Positions 9,909 through 24,000 of a DNA stretch of 64,000 nt are shown one piece after another. The notes beneath the pieces were generated by a model that ran no database searches, was not told where the DNA came from, and saw only the letters and a program-made list of their open reading frames with translations. The stretch is taken from the NCBI GenBank assembly GCA_033065855.1, contig JAVXUO010001024.1, positions 1 through 64,000 of the forward strand. Direction: 5' to 3'. This DNA comes from Escallonia rubra (taxonomy: Eukaryota; Streptophyta; Magnoliopsida; Escalloniales; Escalloniaceae). The translations under genes and the position numbers were made by a program. The number at the start of each line of letters is the position of its first letter. The first letter of the stretch is position 1.

Positions 9909-12900
9909 AGCTAAAATCTTGATATTGAGCAGCCATTAGTAGCAAAAAGCATGAAAATTTTCTTTTTCACTTTTTTTTTTCCTTTTTTAATCAAAGAGAA
10001 TTTGCCATCAGTAGCTAAAGGCATAAATTTGTTTTAAAACAACAAAAAAAGAAAGACGGAGATGCATAACTTTTAAGATTTGGACGGCTATTCAACCTAA
10101 GATATCGGAAAGAGGAGATCATCACACGCATAAAAATGGCCAAATTAAAGCTTTTCCCTGGGACTTCCACTGGCCATACGAACCCATTTTAACTACTACA
10201 AAATCATGGGTAAAACACTAATAATAAACATTTTCTTCTTGTTAACAGAGAACCTCATCACTACCTATGAGCTATGGTGCAGCTTCATTTCCAGCATCAG
10301 CCCCCTCTCCAAAATTTTCTTAAGCCAGCTCAACTTCTCCTTCATTACCAGCTTCAATTTCAGCACGGCCGGCGCGCATCACTATCCTGTCATTATTACC
10401 AGCTTCAATTTTAGAACCGCCGACATCACCTTCCTCTCCAACATTACCAATTTCAATTTCAGCACCGCAGGCATCAACTTCGTCTCCAACATTACCTTCA
10501 TCTATAACTAACATTACCTTCTGCACCGCCACCTCCATTTCCGTAACCACAACACGCTAGAATGGTTGCAGTCCACTGTGCAGCTAAGGTGGAATTCATA
10601 AAAGTGGTGAGAAAGGAGGCACCGATCAAGGAATAGAGAACCACGAAGAAGAGTTTTCGAGCATCATTGCTGGGTTCTTTGAAGTATAATTGGGCCCACG
10701 CCGAGGCTTGAACAACCATGGCGATGTCCGCAAATCGGTACATAGCTAAAATCTTGATATTGAGGGGCCATTAGTAGCAAAAAGCATGAAAATTTTGTTT
10801 TTCATTTTTTTTAATCAAAGAGATTTTGCCATCAGTTGCTAAAGGCATAAATTCGTTTTAAAACAACATAAAAAGAAAGACGGAGATGCATAGATTTTAT
10901 GATTTGGACGGGTATTCAACCTAAGATATCGGATATCAGACATCATCACACACATAAAAATGGCAAAATTAAAGCTGTTCCCAGGGACTTCTACCACAAA
11001 AGTTGGCCATACGAACCCATTTTAACTACTGCAAAATCATGGGTAAAACACTAATAATAAACATTTTCTTCTTGTTAACAGAGAACCTCATCACTACCTA
11101 TGAGCTATGGTGCAGCTTCATTTCCAGCATCAGCCCCTCTCCAAAATTTTCTTAAGCCAACTCAAGTTCTCCTTCATTACTAGCTTCAATTTCAGCACCA
11201 CCGGCGCACATCACCTTCCTCTCCAACATTACCAACTTCAGTTTCAGCACCGCAGGCATCGCCTTCCTCTCCAACATTACCTTCATCTGCAACACCAACT
11301 CTAACATTACCTTCTGCACCGCCAACTCCATTTCCGTAACCACAACACTCTAGAATGCTTGCAGTCCACTGTGAAGGTAGGGTGGAATTGATAAAACTCT
11401 TGAGAAAGGAGGCGCCGGTCATGGAATAGAGAACCACGAAGAAGAGTTTTCGACCATCAACGCTGGGTTCTTTGAAGTGTAATTGGGCCAACGCCGAGGC
11501 TTGAAAAGCCATGGCGATGTCCGCAAATCGGTACATTGCTAAAAATCTTGATATTGAGGGGCCATTAGAAGCAAAAAGCATGAAAATTTTCTTTTTGACT
11601 TTTGCTTAATCAAAGAGATTTTGCCATTAGTAGCTAAAAGCATAAACTTTTTTTAAAACAACAAAAAAAGAAAGACGGAGATGCATAGCTTTTAAGATTT
11701 GGACGGCTATTCAACCTAAGATATTGGACAGAGCAGACATCACACACATAAAAATGGCCAAATTAAAGCTGTTTCCTGGGACTTCTTCCACAAAAGTTGG
11801 CCATACGAACCCATTTTAACTACTACAAAATCATGGGTAAAACACTAATAATAAACATTTTCATCTTGTTAACAGAGAACCTCATCACTACCTATGAGCT
11901 ATGGTGCACCTCATTTCCAGCATCAGCTTCATTTCCGTAACCACAACACCCTAGAATGCTTGCCGTCCACTGTTCAGTTAAGGTGGAATTGATAAAACTC
12001 TAGAGGAAGGAGGAGCCGATCACGGAATAGAGAACCACGAAGAAGAGTTTTCGATAATCATCGCAGGGTTCTTTTAAGTATAATTCGGCCAACGCCGAGG
12101 CTTGAAAAACAATGGCGATGTCCGCAAATCGGAATATAGCTAAAAATCTTTATATTGAGATGCCATTAGTTGGAAAAAGCATGAAATTTTTCTTTTTCAC
12201 TTTTGTTCAATCAAAGAGATTTGGCATTAGTAGCTAAAAGCATAAATTTGTTTTAAAACAACATAAAAAGAAAGACGGAGGTGCATAACTTTTAAGATTT
12301 GGATGGCTATTCAACCTAAGATATAGGACAGAGGAGATCATCAGACGTATAAAAATGGCCAAATTAAAGTTGTTCCTTAGGACTTCTACCACAAAGAGCG
12401 GCCATACGAATCCATTTTAACTACTGCAAAATCATGGGTAAAACACTAATAATAAACATTTTCTTCTTGTTAACAGAGAACCTCATCACTACATATGAGC
12501 TATGGTGCAGCTTCATTTCCAGTATCAGCCCCCTCTCCAAAATTTTCTTAAGCCAACTCAACTTCTCCTTTATTACAAGCTTCGATTTCAGCACGGCTGA
12601 CGCGCATCACCTTCCTGTCCTTCATTACCAGCTTCAATTTCAGCACCGCCGACATCACCTTCCTCTCCAACATTACCAATTTCAATTTCAGCACCGCAGG
12701 CATTACGTTCCTCTCTAACATTACCTTCATCTGCAACTAAAACTCCTGGATTACCTTCTGCACCGCCACCTCCATTTCCGTAACCACAACACGCTAGAAT
12801 GCTTGCAGTCCACTGTGCAGGTAAGGTGGAAATTATAAAACTCTTGAGAGGGGAGGTGAGTCGCCGATCATGGAATAGAGAACCACGAAGAAGAGTTTTC

Positions 12901-15900
12901 GACCATTATCGCTGGGTACTTTGAAGTATAATAGGGCCAACGCCGAGGCTTGAACAGCCATGGCGATGTCCGCAAATCGGTACATACTAAAATCTTGATA
13001 TCGAGGGGCCATTAGTAGCAAAAAGCATGAAAATTTTGTTTTTCAGTTTTTTCTTCCTTTTTTTAATAAAGGAGATTTTGCTATCAGTAGCTAAAAGCAT
13101 AAATTTGTTTTAAAACAACAAAAAAAGGAAGACGGAGATGCATAACTTTTAAGATTTGGACGGCTATTCAACCTAAGATATCGGACAGAGGAGATCATCA
13201 CACGCATAAAAATGGCCAAATTAAAGTTGTTCCCTGGGACTTCTACCACAAAACTAAGCCATACGAACCCATTTTAACTACTGCAAAATCATGGGTAAAA
13301 CACTAATAATTAAAAAAAAATTCTTGTTAACAGAGAACCTCATCACTACCTATGAGCTATGGTGCAGCTTCATTTCTAGCATCAGCCCCCTCTCCAAAAT
13401 TTTCTTAAGCCAGCTAAACTTCTCCTTCATTACCAGCTTCAATTTCAGCACGGCCGGTGCCCATTAACTTCCTGTCCTTCATTACCAGCTTCAATTTCCG
13501 AACCGCCGCCTTCACCTTCCTCTCCAACATTACCAACTTCAATTTCAGCACCTCAGGCATCACCTTCCTCTCCAACATTACGTTCATCTGCAACTCCAAC
13601 TCCAACTCCAACATTACCTTCATTACCTTTTGCATTGCCACCTCCATTTCCGCAACCACAACACTCTGGAATGCTTGCAGTCCACTGTGCAGGTCAGGTC
13701 GAATCATCAAAACCCTTGAGAACTGAGGCACCGATCATGGAATAGAGAACCACGAAAAAGAGTTTTCGATAATCATCGCAGGGTTCTTCTAAGTATAATC
13801 GGGCCAACGCCGAGGCTTGAAAAACAATGCCGATGTCCGCAAATCAGAATATAGCTAAAATCTTGATATTGAGGGGCCATTAGCAGCAAAAAGCATGAAA
13901 ATTTTCTTTTTCACTTTTTTTAATCAAAGAGATTTTGCCATTAGTTGTTAAAAGTATAAATTTGTTTTAAAACAATAAAAAAAGAAAGACGGAGATGCGT
14001 AACTTCTAAGATTTTCACGGCTATTCAACCTAAGATATCGGATAGAGGAGATCATTACACACATAAAAATGGCCAAATTAAAGCTGTTCCCTGGGACTTC
14101 TACCACAAAAGTTGGCCATACGAACCCATTTTAACTACTGCAAAATCATGGGTAAAACACTAATAATAAACGTTTTCTTCTTGTTAACAAAGAACCTCAT
14201 CACTACCTACGAGCTATGGTGCAGCCTCATTTACAGCATCAGCCCCCTCTCCAAAAAATTTTTAAGCCAGCTCAACTTATCCTTCATTACCAGCTTCAAT
14301 TTCAGCACGGCCGGCGTGCATCACCTTCATGTCCCTCATTACAATCTTCAATTTCAGTAACACCGCCATCACCTTTCTCTGAAACATTACCAACTTCAAT
14401 TTCAGCACCGCAGGCATTACCTTCCTCTCCAACATTACCTTCATCTGCAACTCCAACTCCAACATTACCCTCTACACCGCCACCTCCATTTCCGTAACCA
14501 CAACACTCTAGAATGCTTGCAGTCCACTATGCAGGTATGGTGGAATTGATAAAACTCTTGAGAAAGGAGGCGCCGATCATGGAATAGAGAACCACGAAGA
14601 AGAGTTTTCGACCATCATCGCTGGGTTCTTTGAAGTATAATTGGGCCAACGCCGAGGCTTGAACAGCCATGGCGATGTCCGCAAATTGGTACATTGCTAA
14701 GATATTGAGGGGCCATTAGCAGCAAAAAGCATGAAAATTTTCTTTTTCACTTTTTTTCCTTTTTTAATAAAAGATATTTTGCTATCAGTAGCTAAAAAGC
14801 ATAAATTTGTTTTAAAACAATAAAAAAAGAAAGACGGAGATGCGTAACTTCTAAGATTTTCACGGCTATTCAACCTAAGATATCGGATAGAGGAGATCAT
14901 TACACACATAAAAATGGCCAAATTAAAGCTGTTCCCTCGGACTTTACCACAAAAGTTGGCCATACGAACCCATTTTAACTACTGCAAAATCATGGGTAAA
15001 ACACTAATAATCAACAATTTCTTCTTGTTAACAGAGAATCTCATCACTACCTATGAGCTATGGTGCAGCTTCATTTCCAGCATCAGCCCCCTCTCCAAAA
15101 TTTTCTTAAGCCAGCTCAACTTCTCCTTCATTACCAGCTTCAATTTCAGCACGGCCGGCGCGCATCACCTTCCTGTCCCTCATTACGAGCTTCAATTTTA
15201 GGACCGCCGCCATCACCTTCCTCTCCAACATTACCAACTTCATTTTCAGCACGGCAGGCATCACCTTCCTCTCCAACATTACCTTCATCTGCAACTCCAA
15301 CATTACCTTCTGCACCGCCACCTCCATTTCCGTAACCACAACACTCTAGAATGCTTGCAGTCCACTGTGCAGGTAAGGTGGAATTGATAAAACTCTTGAG
15401 AAAGGAGGCGCCGATCATGGAATAGAGAACCACGAAGAAGAGTTTTCGACCATCATCGCTGGGTTCTTTGAAGTATAATTGGGCCAACGCCGAGGCTTGA
15501 ACAACCATGGTGATGTCCGCAATTCGGAACATAGCTAAAATCTTGATATTGAGGGGCCATTAGTATCAAAAAGCTTGAAATTTTTGTTTTTCACTTTTTC
15601 TAATCAAAGAGATTTTGCTATAAGTAGCTAAAAGCATAAATTTGTTTTAAAACAACAAAAAAAGAAAGACAGAGGTACATAACTTTTAAGATTTGGAGGT
15701 TATTCAACCTAAGATATCGGATAGAGGAGATCATCACACGCATAAAAATGGCCAAATTAAAGCTGTTCCTTGGGACTTCTACCACAAAAGTTGGCCATAA
15801 AAACCCATTTTAACTACTGCAAAATCATAGGTAAAACACTAATAATAAACATTTTCTTCTTGTTAACAGAGAACCTCATCACTACCTATTCGCTATGGTG

Positions 15901-18310
15901 CAGCTTCATTTCCAGCATCAGCCCCTCTCCAAAATTTTCTTAAGCCAACTCAAGTTCTCCTTCATTACTAGCTTCAATTTCAGCACGGCCGGCGCGCATC
16001 ACCTTCCTGTCCTTCATTACCAGCTTCAATTTCAGCACCGCCGCCATCACCTTCCTCTCCAACATTACCAACTTCAATTTCAGCACCGCAGGCATCACCT
16101 TCCTCTCCAACATTACCTTCATCTGCAACTCCAACTCCAACTCCAACTCCAACTCCAACATTGCCTTCTGCACCGCCACCTCCATTTCCGTAACCACAAC
16201 ACTCTAGAATGCTTGCAGTCCACTATGCAGGTATGGTGAAATTGATAAAACTCTTGAGAAAGGAGGCGCCGATCATGGAATAGAGAACCACGAAGAAAAG
16301 TTTTTGACCATCATCGCTGGGTTCGTAGAAGTATAATTGCGCCATTGCCGAGGCTTGAACAGCCATGGCGATGTCCGCAAATCGGTACATAGCTAAAATC
16401 TTGATATTGAGGGGCCATTAGTAGCAAAAAGCATGAAAATTTTCGTTTTCACTTTTTTTTTAATCAAAGAGATTTTTTTATCAGTAGCTAAAAGCATAAA
16501 TTTGTTTTAAAACAACAAAAAGAGAAAGACGGAGGTGCATAACTTTTAAGATTTGGACGGCTATTCAACCTAAGATATCGGATAGTGGAGATCATCACAC
16601 ACATAAAAATGGCCAAATTAAAGCTGTTCCCTGGGACTTCTACCACAAAAGTTGGCCATACGAACCCATTTTAACTACTGCAAAATCATGGGTAAAACAC
16701 TAATAATAAACATTTTCTTCTTGTTAACAGAGAACCTCATCACTACCTATGAGCTATGGTGCAGCTTCATTTCCAGCATCAGCCCCCTCTCCAAAATTTT
16801 CTTAAGCCAGCTCAACTTCTCCTTCATTACCAGCTTCAATTTCAGCACAGTCGGCGCGTATCACCTTCCTGTCCTTCATTACCAGCTTCAATTTCAGCAC
16901 CGCCGCCATCACCTTCCTCTCCAACATTACCAACTTCAATTTCAGCACCGCAGGCATCACCTTCCTCTCCAACATTACCTTCATCTGCAACTCCAACTCC
17001 AACATTACCTTCTGCACCGCCACCTCCATTTCCGTAACCACAACACTCTAGAATGCTTGCAGTCCACTGTAAAGGTAGGGTGGAATTGATAAAACTCTTG
17101 AAAAAGGAGGCGCCGATCATGGAATAGAGAACCACGAAGAAGATTTTTCGACCATCGTCGCTGGGTTCTTTGAAGTATAATTGGGCCAACGTCGAGGCTT
17201 CAACAGCCATGGCGATGTCCGCAATTCGGTACATAGCTAAAATCTTGATATTGAGGGGCCATTAGTATCAAAAAGCATGAAAATTTTCTTTTTCACTTTT
17301 TTCTCTCTACTTTTAATCAAAAAGATTTTGCCATCAGTAGCTAAAGGCATAAATTTGTTTTAAACATCAAAAAAATAAAGACGGAGATGCATAACTTTTA
17401 AGATTTGGACAGATATTCAACCTAAGATATCGGACAAAGGAGATCATCACACCCATAAAAATGGCCAAATTAAAGCTGTTTCCTCGGACTTCTTCCACAC
17501 ATGTTGGCCATACTAACCCATTCTAACTACTGCAAAATCATGGTTATAACACTAATAATAAACATTTTCTTCTTGTTAACAGAGAACCGCATCACTACCT
17601 AGGAGCTATGGTGCAACTTCATTTCCCGCATCAGCCCCCTCTAAAATTTTCTTAAGCCAGCTCAACTTCTCCTTCATTACCAGCTTCAATTTCAGCATGG
17701 CCGGCGCGCATCACCTTCCAGTCCTTCATTACCATCTTCAATTTCAGGACCGCCGACATCCCCTTCCTCTCCAACATTACCAACTTCAATTTCAGCACCG
17801 CAAGCATCACTTTCCTCTCCGACATTACCTTCATCTGCAACTAAAACTCTTGCATTACCTTCTGCACCGCCACCTCCATTTCCGTAACCACAACACTCTA
17901 GAATGGTTGCAGTCCACTGTGCAGGTAAGGTGGAATTGATAAAACTCTTGAGAAAGGAGGCGTCGATCATGGAATAGAGAACCACGAAGAAGAGTTTTCG
18001 ACCATCATCGCTCGGTTCTTTGAAGTATAATTGGGCCAACGCCGAGGCTTGAACAGCCATGGCGATGTCTGCAAATCGGTACATAGCTAAAATCTTGATA
18101 TTGAGGGGCCATTAGTAGCAAAAAACTTGAAAATTTTATTTTTCCTTTTTTTTTATCAAAGAGATTTTTTTATCAGTAGCTAAAAGCATAAATTTGTTTT
18201 AAAACAACAAAAAAAGAAAGACGGAGGTGCATAACTTTTAAGATTTGGATGGCTATTCAACCTAAGATATAGGACAGAGGAGATCATCAGACGTATAAAA
18301 ATGGCCAAGT
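9823..18310 (-). repeat. Tandem array, left block part 1 (10 units plus a partial)
   Basis: Tandem units of about 830-860 bp. Each holds, on the minus strand, a 130-codon 3' gene fragment (MYRFADIAM...), a minisatellite of about 42-45 bp inside it, and an AT-rich spacer. The landmark GGGTAAAACACTAATAAT recurs at about 10.21, 11.04, 11.84, 12.44, 13.30, 14.15, 15.00, 15.83, 16.69 and 17.55 kb. Units differ by scattered substitutions and minisatellite copy number. The unit near 11.84 kb has lost about 250 bp, including the minisatellite. The first unit is cut at 9823 by the copia junction. Confidence 0.95.
11836..12130 (-). pseudogene. Array unit with internal deletion
   Basis: In this unit the sequence jumps from the start of the plus-strand CAGCATCAGC block directly to TTCATTTCCGTAACC, dropping the whole minisatellite (about 250 bp). 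Its spacing to the next unit is only about 600 bp. The minus-strand frame is also broken. It marks a recombination event within the repeated segment. Confidence 0.8.
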
Positions 18311-18319
18311 CACTACAAG

Positions 18320-18690
18320 AAAAACAGTATTTAGCGACGATTTTTTAGCAACGGACCAATTTCCATCGCTAAAAAACACTTTTAGCGACGGATTTACCGT
18401 CGATAAAAGTCTGTCGGTAAAGATATTAACTGACGGAATTTTTTATCGGTAAATATCTTCAGCGACGGATTTTTACCGACGGTAAATCCGTCGCTAATTT
18501 GAAAAATTCTTCCGTTTTGAAAAACTTCTTTTTTTGGAAAATAATTTTAAAATACTTTTGGCGACGGACTTTTACCGACGGAATAAATCCGTCGGTAAAA
18601 GTCCACCCTTAAAATTTTTTAATAACTTTTAGCGACGGACTTTTAACGACGGCTAAAATCCGTCGCTAAAAGTTACTTAAATGAACACAA
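18320..18690. repeat. CACTA A left subterminal repeats
   Basis: Dense GCGACGGA/TCCGTCGC motifs in both orientations, several forming inverted pairs that could fold (for example around 18460-18500 and 18560-18600). These are the expected binding sites for a CACTA transposase. Confidence 0.85.
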
Positions 18691-18699
18691 ATCCTAGTT

Positions 18700-20560
18700 G
18701 CATTCTTTTCTTTCTCCCAGCCGCTGTACAGCCTTCTCTTCCTATTTTCTCTCTGCCTCTCTCTCTCTCCTCTCTACAGCACCCCTTGCCTCACCCCCTT
18801 GCCACCCCTGCCACCACAACTCCGCCGACGTCAGCAACTAGGCACGCCCCGCCGGTGTAACAGCCACGCACGCCCGGCTGCTACAGCCCCACGCTCCTTT
18901 GTCCCGCCGATCTCCACTGTCGCCGGCCACCGCATGGTGGCTATTTTGACACGCCCGGCTGGAACATATGTTTCAAAGAAGGTACTTAAGCTTTGGTTCA
19001 CTTTTACAGTCAATCTCGCATTTGTCAATTATCGGATTTAATGAGTTAATTTCTAGTATATGTGTTATATGACGCAACTGTTTGTTGTTTGCTTGTTCAA
19101 GGTCTTGTTGGCTTTTAAAATAGACTACGCGTGAAAATCCGCAACACGATGTCGATGTTACCTAGTTTCAACATCCCATTAAGAACCGTGGGAACAAAAT
19201 CAATAACTGAAACGTTAGAGCTATATTATTTCCCATGATTGATTAGGAGTCATTTTAGATTTTCTGAATTGGAGCCTTTTAAATGGTTTTGTTACAATTT
19301 GACTTGAGCTGGCTCATGCTTTATGAGAAGACAATAGCCATTTGAAGCATTTTCGTTGTTGAATTTTGGCTCTAGACCTATAGTGAATAAAAATATTGTT
19401 CCTATAGTTCTTGCCCCCAACTGTGATTAAGGACATGATAATATGTCAAGACTTGTAACAGGTGATTTGGTGACTGCTTGATATATTATAGTTCTATATC
19501 AAATAATCTTCTGATAGGGTCATTCTCATATGCGGCATATGTGATGGCACCGAGTCTCAAATGGACACAGTTATACAGAATCTAGTATATTAGGCACCTG
19601 GAGCAATAATTGCCGATATAAGAAGCAGAAGTATGCTTCCCCTTCAAGATACTGTAGAAGGCGATTTATGTGCTATTCGAATCGCAAGTGCAACTAGTCA
19701 CTGTCGTAGGGTGTTTGTTGGAGTTGAACCTTAGCATGGGCACCTGGTGAACCAAAGGATCTTCTTGTTCATGTGAAACTACTGTATGCTTTTAGCTTTC
19801 AAAAAAAAGTGGCGGCGGTGGGGATTGGGGATGGGGATGGAGCTTATTGTTGGCCTAAGTATGGCTTTTTAGTGAGTTGACCAGGAGATGAATACTAGTG
19901 TGCAACTTGAAATCTTTAGATATTACAGCCTGCAGCCAGTTTAGGAGAAAAACAGTTTGAGAGAGTTAGTTTCCATTGTCTCTGAATTTTCTTTTGCTTT
20001 AAACGCCTTATTGCTTCTTAAATGAGCCATTAGGACGGTGTTTTAAGTGATCCAACATCAATTGAAGTCTGTTCTGTCCATTAGGAAGTTGGTAGGCATG
20101 TCTGATGAAACATCAGTACTGAAAAAGCAATCTCCTTAATGATTTTAGCCAAAACCGTTTTATTTCCGTGTTGCATTAACTTTAGCTTACTTAAGCGAGT
20201 ATGTAGCTAGAAGACTTTAAGGTGGCGACCAATATATGTTTTTCTATTGCACCATGTTCTAAGTTTTCCTCAATCGTTTTGAAATACTTGTTAAACCTTA
20301 ATGATATTTTTTTTGTGTGTGCAGGCTTCGGAGCAAATCCTTGGTTTATAATTTTTTTAGTTTCAATGTAACTTGTATTTTTCTTGAGATTGTTTGATGT
20401 GATATATTATACATTATATTCAGTGAACATCTAACTTAAATCTTATTTGTTTTACTTGGAATTTGGTAAAGATGAATGCTAGTTCAAATAATTCAATTAT
20501 TGTTGGATTAGTTGATAAGAAGTAATTTTCTAAAACAGATTTAGCATTTTAAAAATTAAT
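18700..20560 (+). other. CACTA A interior: gene-like, no recognised product
   Basis: The interior starts with a CT-rich leader (about 18700-18780) and a proline/arginine-rich frame (18799-18979) that has no ATG near its start. A possible donor AAG/GTACTT (about 18980) and a good acceptor TTTTTGTGTGTGCAG (ending about 20324) bracket an AT-rich stretch that looks like an intron. The short segment after the acceptor reaches a stop within nine codons. This could be a captured 5' exon and intron of a host gene, or the element's own untranslated leader. I recognise no domain. Confidence 0.35.
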
Positions 20561-20587
20561 AAAAATAGAAAAAATAGCCTTTTGGGT

Positions 20588-21030
20588 TTTAGCGACGGAA
20601 TTCCGTCGCTAAAGTTCTTCTACAAAATGGTAAATATTTTTAGATACAGACTTTTAGCAACGAAATTGTGTCATTAAAAATCTATTGGTAAATGATCTAA
20701 AGAGATTTTTAGCGACGCAAACAATGTCGCTAAATATTTTTGCGAACACTTTTAGCGATGGAAATTCCGTCGCTAAAATATTTTTTATTCAGAAATTTAA
20801 AATTAGCAAAAATATAGAAATTATCTTTAGCGACGGAATTTTCCGTCGCTAATGAAAAATAAATCCGTATGTAAAAATGACATATTTATGGCCGGAGTTA
20901 CAAATTCCGTCGCTAAACTATTAGTGCCGAGCTTTTATACGAGGGATTTTTAGCGACGGTGAATCCGTCGCTAATTCTTATAGCGACCGAATTTGGGCTT
21001 TTAGCGACGAATTTTCCCGTCGCTAAAAGC
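20588..21030. repeat. CACTA A right subterminal repeats
   Basis: Repeated TTTAGCGACGGAATT / CCGTCGCTAAA motifs, more degenerate near 20640-20700, ending at the terminal inverted repeat. Confidence 0.83.
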
Positions 21031-21046
21031 CTGTTTTCTTGTAGTG

Positions 21047-24000
21047 AATTAAAGCTGTTCCCAGGGACTTCTACCACAAAAGTTGGCCATACGAACCCAT
21101 TTTAACTACTGCAAAATCATGGGTAAAACACTAATAATAAACATTTTCTTCTTGTTAACAGAGAACCACATCACTACCTATGAGCTATGGTGCAGCTTCA
21201 TTTCCAGCATCAGCCCCCTCTCCAAAATTTTCTTAAGCCAGCTCAACTTCTCCTTCATTACCAGCTTCAATTTCAGCACGGCCGGCGCGCATCACCTTCC
21301 TGTCCTTCATTACCAGCTTCAATTTCAGCACCGCCGCCATCACCTTCCTGTCCTTCATTACTAGCTTCAATTTCAGCACCGCAGGCATCACCTTCCTCTC
21401 CAACATTACCTTCATCTGCAACTCCAACTCCAACATTACCTTCTGCACCGCCACCTCCATTTCCGTAACCACAACACTCTAGAATGCTTGCAGTCCACTG
21501 TGCAGGTATGGTGGAATTGATAAAACTCTTGAGAAAGGAGGCGCCGATCATGGAATAGAGAACCACGAAGAAAAGTTTTTGACCATCATCGCTGGGTTCT
21601 TCGAAGTATAATTGGGCCAACGCCGAGGCTTGAACAGCCATGGCGATGTCCGCAAATCGGTACATTGCTAAAATCTTGATATTGAGGGGCCATTAGTTGG
21701 AAAAAGCATGAAATTTTTCTTTTTCACTTTTTTTTCCTTTTTTTAATCAAAGAGATTTTGCCATCAGTAGATAATGGCATAAATTTGTTTTAATACAACA
21801 AAAAAAGAAAGACGGAGATGCGTAACTTTTAAGATTTTGACGGCTATTCAACCTAAGATATCAGACAGAGGAGATCATCACACACATAAAAATGGCCAAA
21901 TTAAAGCTGTTCCCTGGGACTTCTACCACAAAAGTTGGCCATACGAACCCATTTTAACTACTGCAAAATCATGGGTAAAACACTAATAATAAAAAATTTC
22001 TTCTTGTTAACAGAGAACCTCATCACTACCTATGAGCTATGGTGCAGCTTCATTTCCAGCATCAGCCCCCTCTCCAAAATTTTCTTAAGCCAGCTCAACT
22101 TCTCCTTCATTACCAGCTTCAATTTCAGCACGGCCGGCGCGCATCACCTTCCTGTCCTTCATTACCAGCTTCAATTTCAGCCCCGCCGACATCACCTTCG
22201 TCTCCAACATTACCAACTTCAATTTCAACACCGCAGGCATCACCTTCCTCTCCAACATTACAGTCATCCGCAACTAAAACTCATGCATCACCTTCTGCAC
22301 CGCCACCTCCATTTCCGTAACCACAACACTCTAGAATGCTTGCAGTCCACTGTGCAGGTAAGGTGGAATTGATAAAACTCTTGAGAAAGGAGGCGCCGAT
22401 CATGGAATAGAGAACCACGAAGAAGAGTTTTCGACCATCATCGCTGTGTTCTTTGAAGTATAATTGGGCCAACGCCGAGGCTTGAATAGCCACTGCGATG
22501 TCCGCAAATCCGTACATAGCTAAAATCTTGATATTGAGGGGCCATTAGTAGCAAAAAGCATGAAAATTTTCTTTTTCACTATTATTTCTCTTTTTTTAAT
22601 CAAAGAGATTTTGCCATTAGTAGCTAAAAGCATAAATTTGTTTTCAAACAACAAAAAAAGAAAGACGGAGATGCATAACTTTTAAGATTTGGACGGCTAT
22701 TCAACCTAAGATATTGGGCAGAGGAGATCATCACACGCATAAAAATGGCCAAATTAAAGCTGTTCCCTGAGACTTCTACCACAAAAGTTGGCCATACGAA
22801 CCCATTTTAACTACTGCAAAATCATGGGTAAAACACTAATAATAAACATTTTCTTGTTGTTAAGAACCTCATCACTTCCTGTGAGATATGGTGCAGCTTG
22901 ATTTCCAGTATCAGCTCCCACTCTAAAATTTTCTTAAGCCAGCACAACTTCTCCTTCATTACCAGCTTCAATTTCAGCACAGTCGGCGCGCATCACCTTC
23001 CTGTCCTTCATTACCAGCTTCAATTTCAGCACCGCCGACATCACCTTCCTCTCCAACATTACCAACTTCAATTTCAGCACCGCAGGCATCACCTTCCTCT
23101 CCAACATTACCTTCATCCACAATTAAAACTCCAGCGTCACCTTCTGAACCGCCACCTCCATTTCCGTAACCACAACACTCTAGAATGCTTGCAGTCCACT
23201 GTGAAGGTGGGGTGAAGTTGATAAAACTCTTGAGAAAAAAGGCGTCGATCATGGAATAGAGAACCACGAAGAAGAGTTTTCGACCATCATCGCTGGGTTC
23301 TTTGAAGTATAATTGGGCCAACGCCGAGGCTTGAAAAACCATGGCGATGTCCGCAAATCGGTACATAGCTAAAATCTTGATATTGAGGGGCCATTAGTAG
23401 CAAAAAGCATGAAAATTTTCTTTTTCTCTTTTTTTAATCAAAGAGATTTTGCCATTAGTAGCTAAAAGCATAAATTTGTTTTCAAACAACAAAAAAAGAA
23501 AGACGGAGATGCATAACTTTTAAGATTTGAACGGCTATTCAACCTAAGATATCAGACAGAGGAGATCATCACACACATAAAAATGGCCAAATTAAAGCTG
23601 TTCCCTGGGACTTCTACCACAAAAGTTGGCCATACGAACCCATTTTAACTACTGCAAAATCATGGGTAAAACACTAATAATAAACATTTTCTTCTTGTTA
23701 ACAGAGAACCTCATCACTACCTATGAGCTATGGTGCAGCTTCATTTCCAGCATTAGCCTCCTCTCCAAATTTTTCTTAAGCTAGCTCAACTTCTCCTTCA
23801 TTACCAGCTTCAATTTCAGCACGGCCGGCGCGCATCACCTTCATGTCCTTCATTACCATCTACAATTTCAGCACCGCCGCCATCACCTTCCTCTCGTACA
23901 TTACCAACTTCAATTTCAGCACCGCAGGCATCACCTTCCTCTCAACATTACCTTCATCTGCAACTCCAACTCCAACATTACCTTCTGCACCGCCACCTCC

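Larger units (their letters stand above)
18311..21046 (+). mobile_element. CACTA (En/Spm-like) element A, 2736 bp, non-autonomous
   Basis: Terminal inverted repeats CACTACAAGAAAA at 18311 and the complement TTTTCTTGTAGTG ending at 21046. Flanking triplets AGT and AAT fit a 3-bp target duplication with one change, and joining the flanks restores the array sequence GGCCAAATTAAAG. Both ends carry many copies of the motif TTTAGCGACGGA and its complement, typical of CACTA subterminal transposase-binding repeats. No transposase frame is present. It inserted into an already formed array unit. Confidence 0.93.

Noticed and set aside
18799..19041. Pro/Arg-rich ORF in CACTA A as a protein gene
   Set aside because: It begins with TTG rather than ATG and reads through a plausible splice donor; kept only as a possible untranslated exon.
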